DNA from: Paenibacillus puerhi
GTDB lineage: Bacteria; Bacillota; Bacilli; Paenibacillales; NBRC-103111
Assembly (NCBI RefSeq): GCF_009846885.1
Contig: NZ_WUWM01000022.1
Span: forward strand, 62,001-126,000
Direction: 5' to 3'
Length of the DNA stretch: 64,000 nt
The notes beneath the pieces were generated by a model that ran no database searches, was not told the origin of the DNA, and saw only the letters and a list, made by a program, of their open reading frames with translations. The position numbers and the translations under genes were made by a program. Positions 15,547 to 25,548 of the stretch are shown here, piece after piece (the stretch's first letter is position 1; the number at the start of each line of letters is the position of its first letter).

Positions 15547-16478
15547 ATAAAATACCTAACCGGCAGGTCATCTGCGAAACGCTGCTGGAGCTTGCGAAGA
15601 CCGACCGCGATATTATGGTGCTGGCCAGCGACTCCCGCGGGTCGGCGGCAATGGCACCCTTCGCGAAGGCCTACCCGGAGCAGTTCGTCGAAGTCGGCAT
15701 CGCCGAGCAGAATATCGTCGGGATCTCGGCGGGGCTGGCACATAGCGGGAAGAAGCCTTTCGTCACCTCGCCGGCCTGCTTCCTCAGTATGCGCAGCATC
15801 GAGCAGATCAAGGTAGACGTAGCGTATTCCGCGACCAACGTGAAGCTTGTCGGCATCAGCGGAGGAGTCAGCTACGGAGCGTTAGGCATGTCGCATCACT
15901 CCGTTCAGGATTTGGCCGTGACGCGGGCGATCCCGGGGCTGGCCGTCATGATGCCGGCCGACCGTCACGAGACGAAGCGGATGACGGAAGCGCTGGTAGG
16001 ATATACGGGCGGCGTCTATATCCGGATCGGCCGTAATCCGGTCGAGGATGTATACGAGTCGGATGATTACGAATTCGTGATCGGCAAGGCGGTCACTATG
16101 CGCGATGGAGCCGATCTGACGATTATAGCATCGGGTGAGACGGTACGGGTCGCGCTGGACGCTCACGAGGCGTTAAAGTCGGCCGGCTTGTCCGCCCGGG
16201 TATTGAACATGCATACGATCAAGCCGCTCGATGAAGAAGCGATAAGACGTGCGGCGAGCGAGACGCGGGCTATCATCACGGTCGAGGAGCACAGCATCCA
16301 TGGGGGACTTGGGGCGGCGGTCGCCGAGGTAGTCGTTCAGCACAAGCCGGTGCCGATGCGGATTCTCGGCATACCGGATGAGCCGGCCATCGCGGGCAAG
16401 ACCGCGGAGGTGTTCCGCCACTATGGCCTGACGGCGGACAACATCAAGCGGCTCGGGCTTGAGCTGCTGGGCCGGTAG
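15543..16478 (+). CDS. Transketolase, C-terminal (pyrimidine-binding) subunit
   Basis: A 311-residue protein comprising the transketolase pyrimidine-binding domain (VEVGIAEQNIVGISAGLAHS, with the TPP-activating Glu, and SYGALGMSHHSVQDLAVTRA) and the C-terminal transketolase domain (LSARVLNMHTIKPLDEEAIR, then ITVEEHSIHGGLGAAVAEVV). Together with the preceding subunit it transfers a two-carbon glycolaldehyde unit between a ketose phosphate and an aldose. The start overlaps the stop of the N-terminal subunit gene (ATGA), giving coupled, equimolar synthesis. The FGGY kinase follows after nine bases. Confidence 0.93.
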   Translation: MNKIPNRQVICETLLELAKTDRDIMVLASDSRGSAAMAPFAKAYPEQFVEVGIAEQNIVGISAGLAHSGKKPFVTSPACFLSMRSIEQIKVDVAYSATNVKLVGISGGVSYGALGMSHHSVQDLAVTRAIPGLAVMMPADRHETKRMTEALVGYTGGVYIRIGRNPVEDVYESDDYEFVIGKAVTMRDGADLTIIASGETVRVALDAHEALKSAGLSARVLNMHTIKPLDEEAIRRAASETRAIITVEEHSIHGGLGAAVAEVVVQHKPVPMRILGIPDEPAIAGKTAEVFRHYGLTADNIKRLGLELLGR

Positions 16479-16487
16479 GGGGACGCG

Positions 16488-18002
16488 ATGGAGAAACGGT
16501 ATATGCTCGTCATCGATCAAAGCACCTCCGGGACGAAGGCGCTGGTCGTCGATCGGGCAGGAACGGTCATCGGCCGGGGAGCGGCCGAGCATGCCCAGCA
16601 TTACCCGCAGCCCGGCTGGGTCGAGCATGACCCTATGGAGATTTACGATGCCGTGAAGCGAACAGCCGCTCAGGCGCTCCGCTCGGCTGGAGCGGAGCCC
16701 GGCGAGCTGGCGGCGCTTGCGCTGACCAATCAGCGCGAGACGGCCGTGATGTGGGACCGTGTGACCGGCCTTCCTGTGTATAAGGCTATCGTCTGGCAGT
16801 GCCAACGCACCTCGGAGGCCTGCGAGAGCTTAAGGGAAGCGGGCTGGGAAGGGAACGTTCAAGCCAAAACGGGACTGAGGCTCGACCCGTATTTCTCTGC
16901 GGCCAAATGGAGCTGGATGCTGAAGCATGCGCCGGATGCTCAGGAAAAGCTGGCCGAAGGCCACCTCCTAGCAGGTACGATCGACAGCTGGCTGCTCTGG
17001 AAGCTGACGAGCGGAAGCATCCATGCTACCGACTATACGAATGCAAGCCGTACCTCCTTATATAATATTCATACGCTGAGCTGGGATCAGGAGCTGTGCG
17101 AGCTGTTCGGTGTTCCCTCCTCGCTGCTGCCTGAAGTAAGGTTCTGCGATGCCAGCTTCGGGCATACCTCAGACCCTGAGCTGCTCGGCGGCGCCAGGAT
17201 CCCGATAACCGGAGTGATCGGCGACTCGCAGGCGGCGCTTTACGGCAATCAGTGCTTTCAGCCCGGGATGGCTAAAGCCACCTATGGGACAGGGACGTCC
17301 GTCATGATGAATATCGGCGATCAGCCGACCTCCTCGGACAAGGGGCTCGTCACCGCTATCGCATGGGCGGCCCAGGGGCAAGTGACATATGCGCTTGAGG
17401 CGATTATCCGCACCTCCGGGGATTGCATCAAGTGGGTCCGCGACAATCTGGGCTTGTTCCAGACTTACGAGGAGATGGACCGGCTGCTGGCGCAGGCGAA
17501 GGACAGCCAGGGAGTCGTGCTGGTGCCGGCTTTCGTCGGGCTGGGGGCGCCATATTGGAGCCCGGACGCGCGAGCCTCGATTACAGGCATGAATCGCGGG
17601 ACGGGCAAGGCGCATATCATTCGCGCCGCTCTTGAGAGCATCGCCTATCAGGTGCTCGATGCCGTGCAGCTGATCGAAGCCGAGTCCGGCGTACCGCTGC
17701 AAGAGCTGCGGGCGGACGGGGGCGCCAGCGGCAATGAGGTGCTGATGCAGTTTCAGGCGGATCTGTTGTCCCGCAGGGTGGTCAAATCCGACGTGGCCGA
17801 GTTATCGGCGATGGGAGCCGTCTACATGGGCGGTCTAGGCGCGGGCTTCTGGTCGTCGACCGACGAGATCGAAGCGCTGCATACGTCGTATTGTCCTTAT
17901 GAGCCTGTCATGGAGACGGAAATCCGGGAGGCCTACTGCCTCGGGTGGCGGCGTGCAGTTGCATCCGTGCTGCATAATACCGAAGCGGTGCACAGTAACT
18001 AA
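16488..18002 (+). CDS. FGGY-family carbohydrate kinase (glycerol kinase-like)
   Basis: A 504-residue sugar kinase of the FGGY family. The N-terminal phosphate-1 motif is YMLVIDQSTSGTKALVVD, followed by the glycerol-kinase-like LALTNQRETAVMWDRVTG; the C-terminal half has ATYGTGTSVMMNIG, FVGLGAPYWSPDARASITGM and LRADGGASGNEVLMQFQADL. Sequence flavour is closest to glycerol kinase, but family members phosphorylate many polyols and ketoses and operon context (isomerase, split transketolase) favours a ketose such as a ketopentose. The family assignment is firm, the substrate is not. Confidence 0.92.
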   Translation: MEKRYMLVIDQSTSGTKALVVDRAGTVIGRGAAEHAQHYPQPGWVEHDPMEIYDAVKRTAAQALRSAGAEPGELAALALTNQRETAVMWDRVTGLPVYKAIVWQCQRTSEACESLREAGWEGNVQAKTGLRLDPYFSAAKWSWMLKHAPDAQEKLAEGHLLAGTIDSWLLWKLTSGSIHATDYTNASRTSLYNIHTLSWDQELCELFGVPSSLLPEVRFCDASFGHTSDPELLGGARIPITGVIGDSQAALYGNQCFQPGMAKATYGTGTSVMMNIGDQPTSSDKGLVTAIAWAAQGQVTYALEAIIRTSGDCIKWVRDNLGLFQTYEEMDRLLAQAKDSQGVVLVPAFVGLGAPYWSPDARASITGMNRGTGKAHIIRAALESIAYQVLDAVQLIEAESGVPLQELRADGGASGNEVLMQFQADLLSRRVVKSDVAELSAMGAVYMGGLGAGFWSSTDEIEALHTSYCPYEPVMETEIREAYCLGWRRAVASVLHNTEAVHSN

Positions 18003-18067
18003 TCCAGAAGCAGACGCGGTAACGACAAGGAGAGCTGACGGTTGCTCTTACAAGGGGGATAATGGAG

Positions 18068-18991
18068 ATGAGAACGACCTACATGCCATTTGAGGTGCCG
18101 TCTGGCCGGCAGATTCGAGTAATCATGAATACGGATGCCAAAAATGAAGCGGATGATCAATTCGCCATCGCGCATGCTCTGCTGACCCCGCGCTTCCAAA
18201 TGAAGGGAATTGTCGCCGCGCATTTCGGCACCGAGCGGGTGGCGGATTCCATGCTGGCCAGCTTCGAGGAGTGCGAGCGCGTGCTGTCGCTGATGGGCGA
18301 AGCCGGGCAGGTTCCGCTGCTGAAGGGGGCGACCTCCAGCATGCCGGATGAGCAGACGCCCGTCCTATCGGAAGGCGCTCAGCTGATCATCCGGGAGGCG
18401 ATGTCGGACGATCCGCTTCCGCTGTATGTCGTTTTCCTGGGGCCGCTGACGGACCTGGCCAGCGCTTACTTGGCCGAGCCTGCCATTGCCGATAAGCTGA
18501 CTGCGATCTGGATCGGGGGAGGGGCATGGCCGAAGGGCGAGTGGGAGTATAACCTGATGAACGACATTCATGCCGCCAACGCGGTGATGGCGTCGCCGAT
18601 CCCGCTGTGGCAGGTGCCGCGCAATGTGTACAGCAAAATCCGCGTCAGCCTGGCCGAGCTGGCGCTGAAGGTGAAGCCTTGCGGTGAACTGGGCGAGTAT
18701 TTGTTCACTCAGATGATCGAGCTCAACGATAGACTCGGCCGTTCGCCCGGCAGATTTCCCAAGGGGGAGATGTGGTCCCTGGGGGACTCCCCGGTCGTAA
18801 GCCTGCTGCTTGACGAGCAGCCCTATGATTACGAGCTAAAGCCGGCTCCGCGTATTACGCCGGATATGCATTATGTGCACCATCAGAACGAACGGCTGAT
18901 CCGGGTCTATCATGACGTGGATGCGAGATTTACGCTGGAGGATATGTTTGCGAAGCTTGCGCTGTTTGCTTCGGGGCAGAGGCAGAGGTAA
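18068..18991 (+). CDS. Nucleoside hydrolase-like protein
   Basis: A 307-residue protein of the inosine-uridine-preferring nucleoside hydrolase superfamily. The Ca2+-binding N-terminal motif reads IMNTDAKNEADDQFAIAHAL; it carries two more residues than the classical DxDxxxDD and resembles the NEPDDQ variant of DUF1593 proteins. Later marks are LYVVFLGPLTDLASAYLAEP, WIGGGAWPKGEWEYNLMNDI and AANAVM..IPLWQVP. ATG 18068 is favoured by spacing from AAGGGGG; ATG 18062 is also possible. It closes the LacI-linked operon and may release a sugar from an N-glycoside or a related conjugate; the substrate is unknown. Confidence 0.87.
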   Translation: MRTTYMPFEVPSGRQIRVIMNTDAKNEADDQFAIAHALLTPRFQMKGIVAAHFGTERVADSMLASFEECERVLSLMGEAGQVPLLKGATSSMPDEQTPVLSEGAQLIIREAMSDDPLPLYVVFLGPLTDLASAYLAEPAIADKLTAIWIGGGAWPKGEWEYNLMNDIHAANAVMASPIPLWQVPRNVYSKIRVSLAELALKVKPCGELGEYLFTQMIELNDRLGRSPGRFPKGEMWSLGDSPVVSLLLDEQPYDYELKPAPRITPDMHYVHHQNERLIRVYHDVDARFTLEDMFAKLALFASGQRQR

Positions 18992-19021
18992 GCAAGAGGG
19001 ACGAATAGGTTAGAAATAAAT

Positions 19022-19106
19022 AGCGGAACTGCGATGATCTATCGCGTATCATGGCCTCGGAAGAGGCAGCGGCATGAGCGCATTAGACAATGGGTTCCGC
19101 TTTTTT
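19022..19106 (+). terminator. Terminator with long hairpin after the sugar operon
   Basis: AGCGGAAC (19022-19029) pairs with GTTCCGCT, followed by TTTTTT; the ~60-base loop contains smaller hairpins (for example GGCCTC/GAGGC). It ends the lacI-controlled operon. The rest of the 318-base gap to the next gene holds no other gene that I can see. Confidence 0.65.
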
Positions 19107-19309
19107 GTTTTGGGGCCCCGGCCGGATGCACGCAGATGAAGGGAACAAGCTGGCAGGACCTCGGCTCACAGGCGGAGGTCTATTGGCGTGCCGATAGCGT
19201 TACATATCGAACATATCTTTAGTTTTTAATGTGTCCCCGCCGCCCGGCTGCGGGTTATACTCGAACCGACTTCACATGTGATGGGAGAAGGGAAGGGGAT
19301 GAGAAGGCG

Positions 19310-22300
19310 ATGAATGCAATCGAAAACCTTGCTTGCTGGAAGGGACTGCTTGCGGCTGCCGGTAACCCGGTGGAGGGCGCAGAGCCAGCCGTCATTCCTG
19401 CGGGAACAGAAGCGGTGTTTGAGTATGATCGGGCCGAGGACTGGAGGAGTCGCGAGTCTATCCGTCTGGAAGTGCGCATACCGGAGGGACAAACGCTCCA
19501 GATGACCTTTCGCATATATCCGCTTGCTATCGGCAGGCCGGAATATTTGCCATGCGCCACGGCGACCATCGCGGTAGCCGGGACGGGCTGGACGCCTGTC
19601 GAGGTGCTGTTGGAGCAGTTCGACTCTATGCGGCTGACGTCTGCCTATTGGCGAATGGTCCAAAGGGTGGGCGTCGAGGTGACGGTATGGGACGGAGACG
19701 GTCAGGAGGAAATCCCTGTCCGCTCCTTCGCGCTGGCTAAGAAGGGACAGCTGGACTTGTATGCCGCCATACGGTCCCGGTCGGCCGAGCCGGGAGAAAC
19801 GGTCGCCTACGAGCTGCTAGTCAGCAACGAAGGGAAGGAAGAGCAGGCGGTTGTACTCAGCCTGGAGGCGTACGGGTTTGAATCCATGGACTGCCGGTTG
19901 GAGCCGGACCGGCTGCTTCTGAAGCCGGGGGAGACAAGGGCCGTTACCTTGACGGCGTCCGTCCATGAAGGCATCGCTCCCGGCGGGTATGAGAAGCATA
20001 CCGTGAAGGCTGTGCCGAACGGAGACGCGGGCCGAGCCCGGAAGCTCGACCTGTATACGGTGAGAAAGCTTCCGCGTCCTTACATCCTCCATACGGAGAC
20101 TGGCTGGGATGAGGTCAGATCGAAGCTGGCGAAATATGAATGGGCTAGAGAAAAATTAGACGCTTATATCAAGAAAGCCGAGGAATGGTCGGTTCCCCAG
20201 GCGCAGGGCCCGGGCGCAGCCTATGCGTTCGAGCTGGGGCAACGGTTTTATTTGCATGCGGCCGGCGTAGCGTGGAAGCTCACCGGACGGAAGGACCTGC
20301 TGGACAAGGTGATCTTATTTTACCGCAGGTTCGCAGACCCGGCAGCGGGGTATCCGGCCACAGACGCCCCTGTTCTGCATATTTATGCTTCTCGGGAAGA
20401 AAGGGAAGTGCGCACCCCAAGGGCCGTCAAAGTATGCTCGGGCGAGTTCATTCATGAGGGCGAGTTCATGCTGGACGCGGCTTCCGTATACGATCTGGTG
20501 CGCGATGCGGACGGCTGGGAGGAAGAGGATCATATCCGGATCGAAGCGGCCTTCCGGCTGTTTCTGGAGAAGGCCGATTGGAAGATTACGGATGGCGATA
20601 CGAATAATATTCCGTCCGGCGGTATGGTCGGGGCGCTGCTGTGCAGCCTGGCGATCCAGGATATGCACTGGATGCAGCGGTTTCTCGAGGGGCCGGGCGG
20701 CTTTGCCGACATGGTGGCGACGGGCGTCATGGACGATGGCTGGTACTTCGAAGGAGCGACGAACTACGTGCTTTTGTTCGCGGACATGTTTACCCGCCTG
20801 GCGCATGCCTGCGAGCCGTGGGGGCTTAACCTGAAAAACCGGCATGTACCTCCTTCTTACTGCCGCAACGCGATGCTCTCTCCATGGTCGATGCCCCGGG
20901 AAAAGCCGTTTCTCGGCATGTCCTTCGAAAAGTTCGGTCCCGTCCGCCGGAACTTCCGGACGGTAAAGGACTTGTGGGACGCGATTCTGCCGTTTGTCGA
21001 TTACCGGGGCATTCTGTTCGGGACAAACGATTCTACGGACAAGGATATCGTTCATCTGTTCGATCTCGCTTACTATGTCTGGAGAGATCCCGGATATATT
21101 CCCGCTATAGCGGGCCATAATAAGCGTCGCGACCTTCTCTATGGGGTGGGAGAGCTTCCTGCTCAGGCCCCGGAGCCTGCCGGCCTGCCATCGGCGAAGG
21201 CGGACAATATCGGCCTGGCCGTGCTGCGCTCCCAGAAGGCCGGGACTGCTCGGGGAGCTCAGTACCAGGCTGTGCTTAAGTATGGCTCGCATGGCGGCTA
21301 TCACGGGCATTTTGATCGTACCGGGCTTGCAGCCTTGTCCAGATACGGACGCAGCGCGTTCAGTCCGATGGCCTCCTGGTACGGTTATAGTTCCTTTATG
21401 TTCAAGATGTGGGTCCAGACGTCTCTGGCTCACAATATGGTCGCCGTGGACCAACGCATGCAGGAGCCGAAGGATTCGAGAAGCCTGTTGTTCCATGCGG
21501 GCCGGCTGCTTCAGGCATCCGTCGTGGAGACGGTAGCCCGCTGGAGCGAACCGCCGTACGGGGGGCAGACGCCGTATCCCGAAAGCTTTCCCGAGGAACG
21601 AAGCTGGCAGGAAGGACGCGATATGCCTGTTCCTGCCAAGCCGAGGAGCCAAGGGGACATTGGTGAATATTCCGAGCCCATTCTGCAGCGGAGGCTTCTC
21701 GCCGTAACCGATGATTACATCGTCGTGGCTGACTTTTTATCTGGCGAGCAGCATCATGAATTCGACTGCCTGTACCATTTCCAAGGCTATGAGGACTTGG
21801 AGGCGGCAGGGAAACGGCATCTCGGACATAGCGGGCAGATGAACCAGGACCCTTACGGGGCCGGGCAGTTTATTACGGATTGCGATTGGTACGCCTGCGA
21901 TGCTCCTGCTCTGCTCCGCTTCTCCCACGACTACGATGGCGAGAGGGACGACCGGGACGGGCGCCACTGCCTGCACAGCGAGCCGGGCAGCATGAAGCTG
22001 AACCTGCATGCCCTATGGCCGCCGCAGCAGCGGATCATGACCGGCTGGTATCCGGAAGCGGATCGCGTCAATAAGCGGCTGTTCTATGAGGTGCTGGGGG
22101 ACGGATACGTGCTGGAGGAAGGGCGGTTCGGGGCATGGACGCTCGGCAAGCGGCACATCCGTGTTGCGCTTCATGGCTTGAAGGAGCTGAGGCTGCGCGT
22201 CAAAACGGAGGGAAGCGCCAAAAAAACGATATTCTGGGGCGATCCCCACATCACGCTGGCGGATGGGTGCAAGCTCCCTCTGTCCGCTCTGCCGGTAAGA

Positions 22301-22759
22301 TACGATAATGTCGACCGCGGACATGGGGTAGGCGTGGACTACTACGGAGGGCCCGTTCATCTGCAGGGAGAGCTTTACCCGCTAGCCGAGCCATTTGAAC
22401 CGACGGATCAGGAACGGTATGCGGAAGCGATCGTCGACTTGACGGGCGTCGATGCGGCAGCCTTCGAAGCGGTCATCGGGGGAGATTATCCGCTAGGCCT
22501 TGAGCCGGCCCGGAGGAAGACAGTCAGTCTCCGCGCCGAAGGCAAGCAAGCCCGCTTCTTGACGGTACTCGAGCTGCATGAGGGAGCCTCCGCTATCGAG
22601 CGGATAGAAGCCCCATCTTACGAGAAGGTTTCCGTCACGCTGAAAGACGGAAGGGTCCAGCATTGGTTCCTCGAAGGCCTGGACGGGGACGGAAGCGGAG
22701 TAGGCATTCGGGTGCAGGAGATGCTGCAAGGGAAAGTGATCAGGGAAGAAAGCTGCTAG
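19310..22759 (+). CDS. Heparinase II/III family protein, large intracellular form (paralog 1)
   Basis: A 1149-residue protein. Order: beta-rich N-terminal region (1-150); an Ig-like NEW3/CARDB-type segment (about 155-270; LVSNEGKEEQAVVLSLEAYG); an alpha/alpha-toroid (about 280-600; DGDTNNIPSGGMVGALLCSL, DDGWYFEGATNYVLLFADMF with the likely catalytic Tyr); a heparinase II/III C-terminal beta-sandwich (about 640-900) with the GYHGHFDRTGL metal/active-site motif; and a C-terminal domain resembling NPCBM (YPLGLEPARRKTVSLRAEGK). No signal peptide, so it probably cleaves imported uronate-containing oligosaccharides by beta-elimination. ATG 19310 was chosen by the start of family similarity. A close paralog of the same layout lies at 29206. 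Confidence 0.88.
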   Translation: MNAIENLACWKGLLAAAGNPVEGAEPAVIPAGTEAVFEYDRAEDWRSRESIRLEVRIPEGQTLQMTFRIYPLAIGRPEYLPCATATIAVAGTGWTPVEVLLEQFDSMRLTSAYWRMVQRVGVEVTVWDGDGQEEIPVRSFALAKKGQLDLYAAIRSRSAEPGETVAYELLVSNEGKEEQAVVLSLEAYGFESMDCRLEPDRLLLKPGETRAVTLTASVHEGIAPGGYEKHTVKAVPNGDAGRARKLDLYTVRKLPRPYILHTETGWDEVRSKLAKYEWAREKLDAYIKKAEEWSVPQAQGPGAAYAFELGQRFYLHAAGVAWKLTGRKDLLDKVILFYRRFADPAAGYPATDAPVLHIYASREEREVRTPRAVKVCSGEFIHEGEFMLDAASVYDLVRDADGWEEEDHIRIEAAFRLFLEKADWKITDGDTNNIPSGGMVGALLCSLAIQDMHWMQRFLEGPGGFADMVATGVMDDGWYFEGATNYVLLFADMFTRLAHACEPWGLNLKNRHVPPSYCRNAMLSPWSMPREKPFLGMSFEKFGPVRRNFRTVKDLWDAILPFVDYRGILFGTNDSTDKDIVHLFDLAYYVWRDPGYIPAIAGHNKRRDLLYGVGELPAQAPEPAGLPSAKADNIGLAVLRSQKAGTARGAQYQAVLKYGSHGGYHGHFDRTGLAALSRYGRSAFSPMASWYGYSSFMFKMWVQTSLAHNMVAVDQRMQEPKDSRSLLFHAGRLLQASVVETVARWSEPPYGGQTPYPESFPEERSWQEGRDMPVPAKPRSQGDIGEYSEPILQRRLLAVTDDYIVVADFLSGEQHHEFDCLYHFQGYEDLEAAGKRHLGHSGQMNQDPYGAGQFITDCDWYACDAPALLRFSHDYDGERDDRDGRHCLHSEPGSMKLNLHALWPPQQRIMTGWYPEADRVNKRLFYEVLGDGYVLEEGRFGAWTLGKRHIRVALHGLKELRLRVKTEGSAKKTIFWGDPHITLADGCKLPLSALPVRYDNVDRGHGVGVDYYGGPVHLQGELYPLAEPFEPTDQERYAEAIVDLTGVDAAAFEAVIGGDYPLGLEPARRKTVSLRAEGKQARFLTVLELHEGASAIERIEAPSYEKVSVTLKDGRVQHWFLEGLDGDGSGVGIRVQEMLQGKVIREESC

Positions 22760-22807
22760 CCGGACTGCCGGATAAATAAAACGGCATAGAAACCGTTGCC
22801 AAAAATT

Positions 22808-22835
22808 CCGTTCACGATAGGGTGGACGGTTTTTT
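22808..22835 (+). terminator. Intrinsic terminator after heparinase paralog 1
   Basis: CCGTTCAC pairs with GTGGACGG (one G-U) around a six-base loop, followed by six T. The remaining 220 bases before the AraC gene show no gene. Confidence 0.82.
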
Positions 22836-23058
22836 GGCGTTTATCTTAAAAAAACGCAGTTCGGTCTAAAAATCCTTCATACAGAGGAGAACCAGGCTTT
22901 GCTATGATTACATTTCAAACCATTCTTCAAAATTTAAAGTTGTCCCTGATGCTTGATCGATGATAGTGAGGGGAATGTGATGTACCCGAGACCGTGGCGT
23001 GTAGTAGACAATGACTAAGGTAACGTTTTGTTTGATTTATGAAGACAGGAGGATTCAC

Positions 23059-25392
23059 ATGAGTTCGATCCGGGCATTTCTACTGAAAAAAAACTTCTTG
23101 ATCCGTATTATTTTATCCTATCTCTTCGTCGGTCTGCTGGTGTTGGGGGCGCTGACGTTCATGATTACGAATAAAGTATCCAGCAAGCTGACGCTTGAAA
23201 TCAATAGCTCTACGGACCGGGCGATCGAGCAATCCTATAACGCAGCGCAAATCTTGCTGAATTCCACTTACATCAATTATGCGAGCGCGTTTCATACGGC
23301 CGACATCCAGCTCGGGTTTTACGGCGATGAATTTTCGACCCTCGATATGTGGCGGATCGGAAGCCGGTTAACCGAGCTGGCCAACTCGAATCCGCTGGTT
23401 CATTCGGTTTACCTGATCAATCCCAAGAAGAAGCTGGTATTTTCCTCATTGTCGACCGTTCGTTCCTTCGGCGAGTTTTACGACGCTAACATGTTAAGCC
23501 TGCTCGACAGCCTGCAGCCGCATCACGCCGGTATTTTCATACCCAGATACGCCAAGTTCCAAGTCGACGGACGGACGTACGAACAGAATCTGATCTCCAT
23601 CCTGTACTCGAACGTCCGGGAGGAGAAATCCACGAGCGGCGCCATGGTGCTGAATCTCGATCAGGATGTGCTGCAGAGCACCGTTATGAATGGCGTAGGC
23701 AGCGCCTCCTTCCAATCCATGATCCTGAACAGCCAGGGAACGATTATTTCCCATACCGATGGCCAAAGAATCAACACGAATGTATCGAATGAACCCTATG
23801 TGGAGGAAATTCTGGCAGCCAAAGAACAAAAGGGGAATCTCCAGGCGACCATCGACGGCAAAACCTCCCACGTGTCTTATATTAAATCGGAGAGCCTGGG
23901 GTGGATATTCATCGGTACCGTCAATTACGACCTGCTCCTCGACAAGGTTAACGAGATGAAGAGCTACATCTTATGGGTGACGGCAATCATGCTGATCATC
24001 GTCGCCGCCTCAGGCGCTTTTTTTACCCGGATGATCTACGGTCCGATTCAGCGTCTGCTCGTCCATGTCCGCAAATCCTCGCCCGACAGCGGGGAGCAGG
24101 AGGCCGTCTCGGAGATGGATAAGCTGAGCGGCACCTTTCATTATCTGCAAAATAAAATTCACGATCTCCAGTTCAGTGTAGCCAGCTATCAATCGACGGA
24201 GCGGCTTCAGGCACTGAGGTTGCTCACCCGAGGGGGCTGGGCGGGCGAGCAGGAGATGGCGCGCAAGCTGGGGAATGCCGGGATCAGCTTCCCTCACCCT
24301 CAATTTATCGTAAGCCTGTTTCGTCTGGATGCGTACAAGGAGCTGTCGGAGCTCTATAGTCAAGCCGATATTTCTCTGCTGAAGTATGCGATATCCAATA
24401 TTGCGGAAGAGCTGGGAAGCAGCAGAGGGATACAAGTTGCCAGCTTCGAGGATGAGGGAGATGCGATCACGTTCATAGCGAATCTGCCGGAGGATGCGCA
24501 GGCTTTCATGCCGCACATCCACGACCTGCTGGCGGATATTCAGGCGCATGTCGCCCAGTTTCTCAAGCTGTCCGTATCTGCTGCCATGGGCATTCCCGTG
24601 AGCGGGATGCCGCGGATTTCCGAATCCTGGCATGCGGCTTATGCAGGCTCCCGGTACCGCATCGCCCTGGGCAAGGGATGTTTGATCCAGGCTGACGTAA
24701 GGGAGTCCAGAGAATCGCTTACGGATGCTCAATATTTGACGATGGAGAAGCAGATCATCGATCAGCTGAAGCTGGGGGACAGGGACAAGACGGAAGCGGT
24801 CATCACGGAATATATGGCTGCGCTTAGCAACGCCCCGTATGACGAAATGATGCTCCTGCTCACCCAGCTGCTTATCGCCACCGCCCGGGCAGCCAAGACC
24901 ATGGCCGCGGAGAGCGACGAGATGCCGCTGGATATCGAATATCTCGGCCAGCAGCTTTATCAATGGGAGACGCTGGAGCAGATCGAAGCGTGGTACAAAG
25001 AGCTGTGCGCAATGGCCATGTCGTTACGGGAGCATCAAGCTTCCCAGAAAAACCGGCTGATCGTGGATAAGGTTAAGCACTATATCCATGAGCACTACGT
25101 GGATTCCAATCTGACGGTGGAGACCTTGGTCGAAGTGGGCGGGTTATCGACCAATTATATGAGAAAAGTGTTCAAGGAAATCACCGGCAGCTCCATCACG
25201 GTCTATTTGAGCGAGTACCGGTTTGCTAAAGCCAGGGAGCTGCTGACGACTACTGATCTTCCGGCGAACAGAATCGGGGAGATGGTCGGCTTCGATAATA
25301 CGAATTACTTCTATGTTTCCTTCAAGAAGCATATCGGTAAAACGCCGGATCACTACCGGAAATCGTATGAAACGGGCGGTTCGCAAGCCTGA
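23059..25392 (+). CDS. Membrane-bound AraC family sensor-regulator (Cache-HTH_18)
   Basis: A 777-residue one-component regulator typical of Paenibacillus sugar loci. Helix 1 (about 15-38, IRIILSYLFVGLLVLGALTF) and helix 2 (about 300-322, YILWVTAIMLIIVAASGAFF) enclose an extracellular Cache-like sensor. A linker with a poorly conserved response-regulator-like region follows, then the AraC double helix-turn-helix at about 675-772 (LTVETLVEVGGLSTNYMRKV; RIGEMVGFDNTNYFYVSFKK; TPDHYRK). ATG 23059 follows AGGAGGATTCAC. It directly precedes the ABC importer and should sense an extracellular saccharide and activate that operon and possibly both heparinases. Confidence 0.93.
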   Translation: MSSIRAFLLKKNFLIRIILSYLFVGLLVLGALTFMITNKVSSKLTLEINSSTDRAIEQSYNAAQILLNSTYINYASAFHTADIQLGFYGDEFSTLDMWRIGSRLTELANSNPLVHSVYLINPKKKLVFSSLSTVRSFGEFYDANMLSLLDSLQPHHAGIFIPRYAKFQVDGRTYEQNLISILYSNVREEKSTSGAMVLNLDQDVLQSTVMNGVGSASFQSMILNSQGTIISHTDGQRINTNVSNEPYVEEILAAKEQKGNLQATIDGKTSHVSYIKSESLGWIFIGTVNYDLLLDKVNEMKSYILWVTAIMLIIVAASGAFFTRMIYGPIQRLLVHVRKSSPDSGEQEAVSEMDKLSGTFHYLQNKIHDLQFSVASYQSTERLQALRLLTRGGWAGEQEMARKLGNAGISFPHPQFIVSLFRLDAYKELSELYSQADISLLKYAISNIAEELGSSRGIQVASFEDEGDAITFIANLPEDAQAFMPHIHDLLADIQAHVAQFLKLSVSAAMGIPVSGMPRISESWHAAYAGSRYRIALGKGCLIQADVRESRESLTDAQYLTMEKQIIDQLKLGDRDKTEAVITEYMAALSNAPYDEMMLLLTQLLIATARAAKTMAAESDEMPLDIEYLGQQLYQWETLEQIEAWYKELCAMAMSLREHQASQKNRLIVDKVKHYIHEHYVDSNLTVETLVEVGGLSTNYMRKVFKEITGSSITVYLSEYRFAKARELLTTTDLPANRIGEMVGFDNTNYFYVSFKKHIGKTPDHYRKSYETGGSQA

Positions 25393-25548
25393 ATCGCCAC
25401 GAAATAAAGAAATTGGTCATTTTTTATAGCTTTTATCCGGTACGAAACGTTGCTTTTGCACGGAATATGCTCTTTTTCGCAGGCAGCAGGTCGGATAAGG
25501 TTTAGGCATGAGCAGCAGCACATTCCAAAGCTTGAGGAGGAGACACAA

